5,946 nucleotides of DNA from Acidovorax sp. (GTDB lineage Bacteria > Pseudomonadota > Gammaproteobacteria > Burkholderiales > Burkholderiaceae_C): assembly GCA_030150585.1 (NCBI GenBank), contig JASLFM010000214.1, positions 1-5,946 on the forward strand. The letters are read 5' to 3'. The position numbers and the translations under genes are program-made. The notes below the pieces were generated by a model. That model was given only the letters and a program-made list of their open reading frames with translations, was not told the DNA's origin and did not search any database. Shown piece after piece: positions 1 through 5,946 of the stretch. Position 1 is the stretch's first letter, and every line of letters starts with the position of its first letter.

Positions 1-362
1 CCACCGCGTCGGGCCAATTGCCCACCGTGGCCGTGCCCGCGCAGGGCAAAGTGCCGTCGCTCACACCCCGGAACGCGGCCTTCCTCTGGGGCATGAAGGA
101 CCTGGGCCATGGCCTGCGCCTGGGCGGCGGCCTGAACTACGTGGGCGCGCGCTTCGCCTCGCTCACCAACCTCGTCACGCTGCCGGGCTACGCCACGCTC
201 GACGCCGCACTGCAGGTCACGCGCGGCGACTGGGAGCTGGACGTGAACCTCAAGAACCTCGCCAACCGCAAGTACTACGTCTCGGCCCACGGCAGCGTGG
301 ACAACCTGGTCCTGCCGGGCTCGCCGCGCGCGCTGCAGGTCACGCTGCGCACGCATTTCTGA
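1..362 (+). CDS. TonB-dependent outer-membrane receptor, C-terminal fragment (5' end outside window)
   Basis: This is the last 119 or so codons of a receptor that moves ferric siderophores or other metal chelates across the outer membrane with TonB energy. The reading frame is open from base 3 and ends with TGA at 360-362. What is visible is the end of the beta barrel: alternating strands, the segment LPGYATLDAA, the penultimate-strand motif NLKNLANRKYYVSA, the turn LPGSPRALQVTL, and a terminal phenylalanine, the usual outer-membrane insertion signal. The same motifs in the same order end the complete receptor at 1202-3334, so the two are related. The TTG at 18 is not a start; the family is normally about 700 residues and the plug and most of the barrel lie upstream of the window. 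The ligand cannot be told from this fragment. Family confidence is high. Confidence 0.9.
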   Translation, partial: TASGQLPTVAVPAQGKVPSLTPRNAAFLWGMKDLGHGLRLGGGLNYVGARFASLTNLVTLPGYATLDAALQVTRGDWELDVNLKNLANRKYYVSAHGSVDNLVLPGSPRALQVTLRTHF

Positions 363-403
363 GGCCAGGCAGGCCACCGGCGCCTACCTCCTGTTTCCAT
401 GCC

Positions 404-420
404 GCTATTTATTCAATAGC
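404..420. repeat. AT-rich perfect inverted repeat in the 363-452 intergenic gap
   Basis: GCTATT at 404-409 and AATAGC at 415-420 are exact reverse complements around the 5-base spacer TATTC. The element stands out because the surrounding DNA is very GC-rich. It lies 32 bases before the start codon of the DUF4198 gene. It could be an operator or promoter part for the genes that follow, a weak hairpin after the upstream receptor, or a relic of a dispersed palindromic repeat. It does not match the 19-base Fur consensus well. I see no convincing -35/-10 pair. Confidence 0.5.
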
Positions 421-441
421 ACTTTACTCACCCCATCTCCC

Positions 442-447
442 AAGGAG
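442..447 (+). promoter_or_regulatory. Ribosome binding site of the DUF4198 gene
   Basis: AAGGAG lies 5 bases upstream of the ATG at 453, a strong Shine-Dalgarno match that fixes this start. It contrasts with the two complete receptor genes downstream, which have no comparable purine-rich site before their ATG. Confidence 0.85.
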
Positions 448-452
448 TCCGC

Positions 453-1166
453 ATGAACCGCACCCGCCCGTTTGCCGCCGCCCTGCTGATCGCAGGCATG
501 GCCACCGCCGCACAGGCCCACCAGGTCTGGATCGAGAGCGAGGGCAGCCAGGCCCGCGTGTACTTCGGCGAGTACGCCGACAACATCCGCGAGACCTCGC
601 CCGGCCTGCTCGACAAGTTCAAGGGCGTGCCCGCGCTGGAGCAGCGTGCCGGCGGCAAGGCCCAGGCCCTGGAGGGCCAGCGCACGCGCGAGGCCTTCAC
701 CTACGCCACGGCGGGCGCGGCCGACACGCTGTTCGCCGAAGCCGCCTACCCGCTCATCGAGCGCACCAAGGCCAACCTGCCGCCGCTGCTGTGGCGCCCC
801 GCCGCACGCTGGGTCGCAAGCCTGGCGCAGCCCGTGGCCGCGAGCGCCCCGCTCGACGTGGTGCCCACGGGCAAGGCCGGCGAGCTGCGCGTGGTCTTCC
901 ATGGCGCGCCGCTGCCCAAGGCCAAGGTGACGCTCGTGGCCCCCTCGGGCTGGGCGCGCGAGGCCGAAGCAGGCGCGGACGGCACCGTGCAGTTCGAGCT
1001 GCCCTGGAAGGGCCAGTACGTGGCCGAGGTCAAGCACAGCGACAAGACCCCCGGCGAGCACCGCGGCGAGAAATACGGCGAGGTGAGCTACCTCACCACC
1101 CTGACCTTCGTGCAGGCCAGCGGCGCCGCGTCGCCCGCACTGCCCGCCGCGCCCAAGGGCCACTGA
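453..1166 (+). CDS. Secreted DUF4198 family protein (periplasmic, possible metal or ligand handling)
   Basis: A 237-residue exported protein. Residues 1-22 form a typical Sec signal peptide (Arg-rich start, hydrophobic core AAALLIAGMA, cleavage site AQA), so the mature chain would begin His23-Gln-Val-Trp. A short 'AH..W' start is characteristic of DUF4198 proteins (Pfam PF10670, once mislabelled as NikM). Residues about 23-130 form an N-terminal region of unclear fold. Residues about 132-220 look like a small beta-sandwich of the carboxypeptidase-regulatory type, with VVFHGAPLPKAKVTL, then a DGTVQFELP turn and a GQYVAEV strand. The segment TPGEHRGEKYGEVSYLTTLTF is in my memory typical of the family. 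The tail is Ala/Pro-rich and ends in His. The start is supported by AAGGAG. It sits between two TonB-dependent receptors, so a periplasmic role in metal or chelate uptake is inferred. No biochemical function is established for it here. Confidence 0.82.
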   Translation: MNRTRPFAAALLIAGMATAAQAHQVWIESEGSQARVYFGEYADNIRETSPGLLDKFKGVPALEQRAGGKAQALEGQRTREAFTYATAGAADTLFAEAAYPLIERTKANLPPLLWRPAARWVASLAQPVAASAPLDVVPTGKAGELRVVFHGAPLPKAKVTLVAPSGWAREAEAGADGTVQFELPWKGQYVAEVKHSDKTPGEHRGEKYGEVSYLTTLTFVQASGAASPALPAAPKGH

Positions 1167-1201
1167 GCCCGCCCCGTGTTTCGCCCCTTTCTCCGAACAC
1201 C

Positions 1202-3334
1202 ATGAAACGTTCTCTTCCCTCCCGCCCCGCCCGCACGGCCGTGGCCCAGGCCGCGCTGTGGCTGCTGTGCGGCGGCGCGCTCGCACAGACCGCCGAGGCT
1301 CCGCCCGACGAGCCTGCCGCCGCCCCCACCCTGCGCCAGGTGGACGTGGTTGACTCCACCGCCGGCGCCGCCGCCACGCCCGCGCGGCGCGCGCAGAGCA
1401 GTTCGCGCCTGGGCCTGTCGGTGCTCGAGACGCCGCGCGCCGTGAGCGTGATCGACGGCGCGCTGCTGGAACAGCAGATGGCCACCACCGAGCGCGACGT
1501 GCTGCGCAACGCGGCAGGCGTGTCCTCGCGCAGCGAGTACGCCGGCTCGTACACGCAGTTCGCGATCCGGGGTCTGTGGGCAAACAACACCTACAACTAC
1601 CTGCGCGACGGTGCCAAGTTCATGCACCTGATCGACCCGCCGCTGTTCAACATCGAACGCGTGGAGGTCATCAAGGGCCCGGCCGCGCTGGAGTTCGGCC
1701 AGGTCGCGCCGGGCGGCCTCGTCAACTACGTGAGCAAGCGGCCGCAGGCCGACCCGCTGCGCAGCGTGAAGGTGGGCGCGGGCAGCCACGGCTGGCGCAG
1801 CGCCGAATTCGACCTCACGGGCCCGCTCAACGCCGACGGCACGCTGCGCTACCGGCTCGACGGCGGCGCGAGCCGGGGCGGCAGCTTCGTGGACGGCAAC
1901 ACGCCGCGCAAGCAGGGCCTGGCGGGCAGCCTCGAATGGCAGATCACGCCCGACACGCGCTGGCGCGCACAGGCCGAGTACCAGGGCCTCGAAGGCGTCT
2001 CCACCGTGGGCCTGGCCGTGCCCGACCCCAAGGACCCGCGCAGCGCGGACGCCATTCCCGTGGGCACCTTCTACGGCGAGCCCTGGCTGAAGACCGACGG
2101 CCACCTGCGCTTCTACTCCACCGAGCTGCAGCACCGCTTTGCCGACGGGCTCGAAGGGCGCGTACACCTCTCGCGCAACGAGACCTTCCGCAACGTGAAC
2201 CTGGTTTCTCCCATCGGCCCCGTGAGCAACGGCAAGGTGGCACGCGGTTACTGGCTCGCACCGGGGCAGGACTACACCTCGGACACCGCGCTGGCCGAGC
2301 TGCGCGCGCAGTTGCAGACGGGCGCCGTGCGCCACACGCTGCTCGCGGGACTCGACTGGCGAGCCATCGAAGGGATCTACGGCGCGCGCGCCACGGGCAA
2401 CCTCGGCGCGGTGGACCTGTACCGCCCCGTGGCGGGCCTGGTGCCGCCCATGGTCTCGGGAGGCAAGGCCGCCGTGGCCTCGGACACGCGCAACACGGGC
2501 CTGTTCGTGCAGGACCGGCTCGCGCTCGGCGACTTCAGCCTGCTGCTGGGCCTGCGCCATGACCGGTTCAAGGACGCCTACACCAAACCCGTCACCGACG
2601 TGGGAAAGACCCAGCCCAGCGCCGCGCTGAGCTGGCAGCCCGCGCCCGGCAGCATGCTGTACGTGAGCCATGCGCGCTCGTTCCAGGCGAACTCGGGCAC
2701 GCTGCTGTGGGGCGACCGCGCGGCGCCCCCTTCCGAAGGCAAGCAGCTCGAAGTGGGCTGGAAGCAGGAATGGCTGAGCCAGCGCCTGCTCACCACCGTG
2801 TCGGCCTTCGACCTGGAACTCACGAACGCCCCGGCCAACGACCCGCTGCACCCGGGCTACTCGGTGCTCACGGGGCGCCAGCGCATCAAGGGGCTGGAGT
2901 TCGAGGTGCAGGGCCGCATCACGCCCGGCTGGAGCATCACGGCCCAGGCCACCTTCCTCGACCCGAAGGTACTGGCCGACACCACGGCCGGGGCCAACGT
3001 GGGCCACCGCGTCGCGCTCGCCACCCGGCGCACCGCGTCGCTGTGGACGCAGTACCGCCTGCCCCAGACACCGGGCCTGTGGATCGGCGGCGGGCTGGTG
3101 CACCAGGGCGACAAGTTCACCGCCAACGACAACCTGTGGCGCCTGCCTGGCTACACCGTGGTGGACCTCGCGATGGGCTACCAGTTCGCGGGCGGCGTGC
3201 GGCTGCAGGCCAACCTGAAGAACGCCACCAACCGGCGCTACTACGTGGACGCCTCCACCACGGCCGCGGGCTTCGCCGCCGTCACGCCCGGCGAGCCGCG
3301 CTCGCTGTACGTGACGCTGGACTACGCCTTCTGA
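1202..3334 (+). CDS. TonB-dependent siderophore receptor, complete
   Basis: A 710-residue outer-membrane receptor for a ferric siderophore or similar chelate, powered by TonB-ExbB-ExbD. Residues 1-28 are a signal peptide (cleavage after ALA). A possible TonB box is around 43-50 (TLRQVDVV). The plug covers about 70-180 and carries LETPRAVSVID, the IRG turn at 122-124, IERVEVIKGP at 151-160 and GGLVNYVSKRP at 171-181, all diagnostic of the siderophore-receptor family. The barrel follows, with GLRHDR at 450-455, and ends in a C-terminal phenylalanine. The mature protein contains no cysteine. There is no N-terminal signalling (STN) domain, so it is not a transducer for a FecR-type switch. I chose ATG 1202 because the signal peptide begins there; the frame is open further upstream only by overlap with the preceding gene. 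No clear Shine-Dalgarno precedes it. It starts 35 bases after the DUF4198 gene. The ligand is unknown. Confidence 0.93.
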   Translation: MKRSLPSRPARTAVAQAALWLLCGGALAQTAEAPPDEPAAAPTLRQVDVVDSTAGAAATPARRAQSSSRLGLSVLETPRAVSVIDGALLEQQMATTERDVLRNAAGVSSRSEYAGSYTQFAIRGLWANNTYNYLRDGAKFMHLIDPPLFNIERVEVIKGPAALEFGQVAPGGLVNYVSKRPQADPLRSVKVGAGSHGWRSAEFDLTGPLNADGTLRYRLDGGASRGGSFVDGNTPRKQGLAGSLEWQITPDTRWRAQAEYQGLEGVSTVGLAVPDPKDPRSADAIPVGTFYGEPWLKTDGHLRFYSTELQHRFADGLEGRVHLSRNETFRNVNLVSPIGPVSNGKVARGYWLAPGQDYTSDTALAELRAQLQTGAVRHTLLAGLDWRAIEGIYGARATGNLGAVDLYRPVAGLVPPMVSGGKAAVASDTRNTGLFVQDRLALGDFSLLLGLRHDRFKDAYTKPVTDVGKTQPSAALSWQPAPGSMLYVSHARSFQANSGTLLWGDRAAPPSEGKQLEVGWKQEWLSQRLLTTVSAFDLELTNAPANDPLHPGYSVLTGRQRIKGLEFEVQGRITPGWSITAQATFLDPKVLADTTAGANVGHRVALATRRTASLWTQYRLPQTPGLWIGGGLVHQGDKFTANDNLWRLPGYTVVDLAMGYQFAGGVRLQANLKNATNRRYYVDASTTAAGFAAVTPGEPRSLYVTLDYAF

Positions 3335-3379
3335 CCCCGGAGCCGTCTTTGAGCAAACCGCGCTGCGGTGCCCATCCTA

Positions 3380-3410
3380 CAAGCGCAAACCGCTTCACTA
3401 TCCATAGCAA
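3380..3410. repeat. Possible relic of a dispersed palindromic intergenic repeat
   Basis: In the 77-base gap between the two complete receptors, two small inverted repeats lie side by side: AAGCG-caaac-CGCTT at 3381-3395 and CTAT-cc-ATAG at 3398-3407. Read on the - strand the stretch begins TGCTAT and ends TTTGCGCTTGTA. That resembles, from memory, an abundant Comamonadaceae intergenic element built from a TGCTAT...ATAGC palindrome followed by CTGCTTGCGCTTG. The match is degenerate, so this is a tentative call. Confidence 0.35.
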
Positions 3411-3411
3411 C

Positions 3412-5565
3412 ATGATCCATCGCACCACCCCGGCCGCGCGCACGGCCGCTGCCCAGGCCGTCCTGGCCCTGCTGTGCGGCACCGCCGCGCACGCGCAGAC
3501 CACCGAGACCACCCTGCCCTCCGTCACCATCAGCGCAGGCACCGAGCAGGAGAGCGCCACGGGCCCCGTCCAGGGCTTCGTGGCCCAGCGTGCGCTGTCG
3601 GCCACCAAGACCGACACGCCGCTCATCGAGACGCCGCAGGCCATCAGCGTGGTCACGCGCGACCAAATGGAGGCCCAGGGCGTGCAGACGCTGCGCGAAT
3701 CCACGCGCTACAGCGCGGGCATCGTGTCGAGCTACTTCGACAGCCGCATGGACACGTTCAAGGCGCGCGGCGGCGACGTGACGCAGTACCTCGACGGCCT
3801 CATGCGCACCTACGGCACCTACAACAACATCAAGGTGGAGCCCTACACGCTGGAGCGCGTGGAGTTCCTGCGCGGCCCATCGTCGGTGCTCTACGGCCAG
3901 GGCAGCATGGGCGGCGTGCTCAACCTCGCGTCCAAGCGCCCGCAGGCCGAGCGCCTGCGCGAGGTGCAGGTGCAGATCGGCAGCCACGCGCGCAAGCAGA
4001 TCGCGGCCGACCTCACCGGGCCGCTCGACGCTGAGGGCCAGTGGCTCTACCGCCTCGTGGCCGTAGGCCGCGACAGCGATTCGCAGGTGGACCATGTGAA
4101 GGACGACCGCACCGTGTTCGCGCCGTCGCTCACCTGGCGGCCCAGCGCCGACACGTCGCTCACGCTGCAGGCCCACTACCAGCGGGACAAGAGCGACTCG
4201 ATGATCGGCTTCTTCCCCTGGCAGGCCACGCGGCTGCCCAGCCCCTACGGCCGCATTCCCACCCACACCTTCATCAGCGAGCCCGGCTGGGACGCCTACG
4301 ACACGGACAACACCTCGTGGGGCTACCTCTTCAGCCACCGGCTGAACGCGGACTGGACGCTGCGCCAGAACCTGCGCCGCACCCTCAGCGACGTGGACTA
4401 CCGCACGCTGTACACGGGCTTCACGGCCAACAGCGCCACGGGCCGGCCCGCGCGCCCCGTGTTCAACCCCGACAACCGCACCGTGACGCGCGACGCCGTG
4501 TGGCAGCGCAACGGCGGGCGCATGCTGCTCATCGACACCCAGGTCGAGGGGCACCTGCGTTCGGGCACGGTGGAGCACACCGTGCTCGCGGGCCTGGACG
4601 TGCAGCGCAACCACACGAACCAGGCCACCTGGCGTGCGGTCGCTCCCTCCATCGATGTCTACAACCCGGTCTACGGCAACTTCACGCCGCCCTCGGCCTC
4701 GGCGCTGGTGCGCCAGCCCGACGTGAGCCAGAAGCAGCTCGGCGTCTACCTGCAGGACCAGCTGCGCTGGGGCGCGTGGACGGCCACCATGGGCCTGCGC
4801 CATGATCGTGCCCAGACCGACACCGAGGGCCGCCCGACCGCCGCGATCGACGACAAGGCCTGGACCAAGCGCCTGGGCCTGACCTACCAGGCCGGTGGCG
4901 GATGGGCGCCCTACATGGGTTATTCCGAATCGTTCCAGCCGCTGGGCGGCGTGGACGTGTACGGCACGCCCTACAAGCCCCAGCGCGGCGAGCAGTGGGA
5001 GGCCGGCGTGAAGTGGATGCCCGAGGGCCGCGGCATCTCGGCCTTCGCGGCCGTGTACCAGCTGCGCGAGAAGAACCGCAAGACCAACGATCCCGCGAAC
5101 CCGCTCAACAGCCTGCAGATCGGCGAGGTGAAGATCCGGGGCTTCGAGGCCGAGATGACCGCGAGCCTCGCGCGCCACTGGGACTGGACCGTGGGCTACG
5201 CCTATACCGATGCCCGGATTTCGCGCAGCAACGCGGGCGACCAGGGCCAGCGCGTGGCGGGCGTGCCCCAGCAGACGGCCTCGTCCTGGCTCATGCACCG
5301 CTTCGCCGCTACGGGGCGCGGCGGCTGGACGGTGGGCGCGGGCGTGCGCTACACGGGGTCGCAGTGGAGCGGCACCACGGCCATCGACACGCCATCGGTG
5401 CTGCTGGCCGATGCCATGGTGGCCTACGACGCGGGCGACTGGCGCCTGGCCCTCAACCTCAACAACCTGACCGACAAGGTCAACATCACGCAGTGCCTGG
5501 CGCGCGGCGACTGCTTCTACGGCGAGCGGCGCAGCGTGGTGCTCACGGGCACCTACCGCTTCTGA
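3412..5565 (+). CDS. TonB-dependent siderophore receptor, ferric-hydroxamate (FhuA/FoxA-like) class, complete
   Basis: A 717-residue outer-membrane receptor. Residues 1-28 are a signal peptide ending AHA. A TonB-box-like stretch LPSVTIS lies at 35-41. The plug, about 68-177, holds LIETPQAISVVTRDQM, LERVEFLRGPSSVLYGQG at 148-164 and GGVLNLASKRP. The barrel includes GLRHDR at 461-466, the FhuA-like segment EQWEAGVKWMPEGRGI, and the strand end NNLTDKVNITQC, and it finishes with YRF. The only two cysteines of the mature protein are Cys695 and Cys701, six apart, just before the last strand. FhuA has a disulphide with the same spacing in the same place (692/698), which supports a hydroxamate siderophore such as a ferrichrome or ferrioxamine as ligand, though the exact compound is inference. 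There is no signalling domain. ATG 3412 lacks a Shine-Dalgarno; an in-frame TTG at 3349 preceded by GGAG is a weaker alternative that would add 21 residues. It is the last gene before the hairpin. Confidence 0.93.
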   Translation: MIHRTTPAARTAAAQAVLALLCGTAAHAQTTETTLPSVTISAGTEQESATGPVQGFVAQRALSATKTDTPLIETPQAISVVTRDQMEAQGVQTLRESTRYSAGIVSSYFDSRMDTFKARGGDVTQYLDGLMRTYGTYNNIKVEPYTLERVEFLRGPSSVLYGQGSMGGVLNLASKRPQAERLREVQVQIGSHARKQIAADLTGPLDAEGQWLYRLVAVGRDSDSQVDHVKDDRTVFAPSLTWRPSADTSLTLQAHYQRDKSDSMIGFFPWQATRLPSPYGRIPTHTFISEPGWDAYDTDNTSWGYLFSHRLNADWTLRQNLRRTLSDVDYRTLYTGFTANSATGRPARPVFNPDNRTVTRDAVWQRNGGRMLLIDTQVEGHLRSGTVEHTVLAGLDVQRNHTNQATWRAVAPSIDVYNPVYGNFTPPSASALVRQPDVSQKQLGVYLQDQLRWGAWTATMGLRHDRAQTDTEGRPTAAIDDKAWTKRLGLTYQAGGGWAPYMGYSESFQPLGGVDVYGTPYKPQRGEQWEAGVKWMPEGRGISAFAAVYQLREKNRKTNDPANPLNSLQIGEVKIRGFEAEMTASLARHWDWTVGYAYTDARISRSNAGDQGQRVAGVPQQTASSWLMHRFAATGRGGWTVGAGVRYTGSQWSGTTAIDTPSVLLADAMVAYDAGDWRLALNLNNLTDKVNITQCLARGDCFYGERRSVVLTGTYRF

Positions 5566-5578
5566 GTAGCCCACCCCG

Positions 5579-5600
5579 GGGGCTCCGTGGGCGGAGCCCC
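5579..5600. terminator. Hairpin between convergent genes, probable bidirectional terminator
   Basis: GGGGCTCCG at 5579-5587 pairs perfectly with CGGAGCCCC at 5592-5600 around the loop TGGG. An outer arm, AGCCC at 5568-5572 with GGGCT at 5606-5610, can extend the structure across an internal loop. It fills the 44-base gap between the receptor stop codon and the aldehyde dehydrogenase stop codon, so it can serve both strands. No T tract follows on either strand, so it may work as a GC-rich stem without the usual U run or with help from Rho. Confidence 0.75.
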
Positions 5601-5609
5601 GCAACGGGC

Positions 5610-5946
5610 TTACACGTTGAGGATCGACACCAGGCGCGTGTTCAGGCAGGCCTCGAGCGCCTCGGGGCCGCCCTCGGAGCCGTAGCCCGAATCCTTGATG
5701 CCGCCGAACGGCAGCTCGGGCATGGGCGCGGCGGGCTGGTTGATCCACAACATGCCCACCTCGAGCCGCTGCGACAACAGGTGCGCGTGTTGCAGCGAGC
5801 GCGTGAACGCATAGCCCGCGAGGCCGAAGGGCAGCCGGTTGGCTTCGGCCACGGCTTCTTCCATGGTGCGAAAACCGCGCACGGCGGCCACGGGGCCGAA
5901 GGGCTCGTCGTTGAAGATGCGGGCCGACAGCGGCACGTCGTCGATC
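5610..5946 (-). CDS. NAD(P)-dependent aldehyde dehydrogenase, C-terminal fragment (succinate-semialdehyde dehydrogenase-like)
   Basis: The last 111 or so codons of a cytoplasmic enzyme that oxidises an aldehyde to a carboxylic acid using NAD or NADP. The stop is TAA at 5612-5610, and the frame stays open to the window edge, reading Ile-Asp-Asp-Val before the GTG at 5936, so that GTG is internal. Visible family motifs are ARIFNDEPFGPVAAV, whose Glu in EPFGP contacts the coenzyme ribose in this family; NRLPFGLAGYAFT; and the C-terminal PFGGIKDSGYGSEGG. Members are about 480-490 residues, so about three quarters, including the catalytic cysteine and the Rossmann fold, lies beyond the right edge. 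The C-terminal motif style fits the succinate- or alpha-ketoglutarate-semialdehyde group, but the substrate cannot be settled here. It converges on the receptor cluster, so it is likely a separate transcription unit. Confidence 0.9.
   Translation of the reverse strand, partial: IDDVPLSARIFNDEPFGPVAAVRGFRTMEEAVAEANRLPFGLAGYAFTRSLQHAHLLSQRLEVGMLWINQPAAPMPELPFGGIKDSGYGSEGGPEALEACLNTRLVSILNV

Noticed and set aside
391..452. Fur box or sigma-70 promoter ahead of the DUF4198 gene
   Set aside because: The AT-rich patch does not match the Fur consensus well, and no -35/-10 pair with proper spacing is convincing.
791..1201. Upstream extension of the receptor frame to an ATG at 791
   Set aside because: This part overlaps the DUF4198 gene out of frame and has shadow composition. 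A proper signal peptide begins at ATG 1202.
1260..1275. LLCG in the receptor signal peptides as a possible lipobox
   Set aside because: The residue before Cys is Leu rather than a small residue, and a standard AxA cleavage site follows, so these are ordinary signal peptides rather than lipoprotein signals.
405..1583. Open frame on the - strand (392 codons) opposite the DUF4198 gene
   Set aside because: It is Arg/Gly/Ala-rich without any domain and spans the start regions of two real + strand genes.
1088..3103. Long open frame on the - strand (671 codons) antisense to the first complete receptor
   Set aside because: Same reason: low-complexity composition, no motif, and complete overlap with a well-supported gene.
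2707..3411. Upstream extension of the last receptor frame to an ATG at 2707
   Set aside because: It overlaps the preceding receptor gene in another frame. The signal peptide begins at ATG 3412.
3322..5748. Very long open frame on the - strand (808 codons) antisense to the last receptor
   Set aside because: Its translation is Arg/Ala/His/Val/Gly-rich with no recognisable domain, and it overlaps two genes with clear family motifs. Long antisense frames are expected in GC-rich DNA with GC-biased third positions.

Overview
This is a GC-rich window (about 70% G+C by eye, with G or C at almost every third codon position). It reads as the chromosome of a betaproteobacterium, most likely in the Comamonadaceae (Acidovorax-like). 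That assignment is inference from codon use, protein style and possible relics of an intergenic repeat I associate with the family; no phylogenetic marker gene is present.

Layout: four genes lie in a row on the + strand. (1) The C-terminal 119 or so residues of a TonB-dependent outer-membrane receptor, cut by the left edge. (2) After 90 bases, a 237-residue secreted DUF4198-type protein with a strong ribosome binding site. (3) After 35 bases, a complete 710-residue TonB-dependent siderophore receptor. (4) After 77 bases, a second complete receptor of 717 residues that resembles the ferric-hydroxamate class (FhuA/FoxA). A hairpin at 5579-5600 closes the cluster. On the other side of it, convergent on the - strand, is the C-terminal end of an aldehyde dehydrogenase that runs off the right edge and is probably unrelated to the receptors.

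How they could work together: the three receptors would bring ferric siderophores, or other metal chelates, through the outer membrane using energy from TonB-ExbB-ExbD. The DUF4198 protein would act in the periplasm, possibly handling the metal or ligand. None of the complete receptors has an N-terminal signalling domain. The window holds no siderophore synthesis genes, no inner-membrane transporter and no regulator, so use of siderophores made by other organisms is the simplest reading. The gaps between genes are short and the genes are co-directional, so one operon is plausible, although the 90-base gap contains an AT-rich palindrome that could be a promoter or operator.

The window looks mostly like ordinary iron-acquisition accessory DNA. 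The points most worth a second look are the DUF4198 protein with a predicted mature N-terminal histidine set between two related receptors, the near-identical signal-peptide coding segments of the two complete receptors, the conserved cysteine pair in the last receptor, and the small palindromic intergenic elements.
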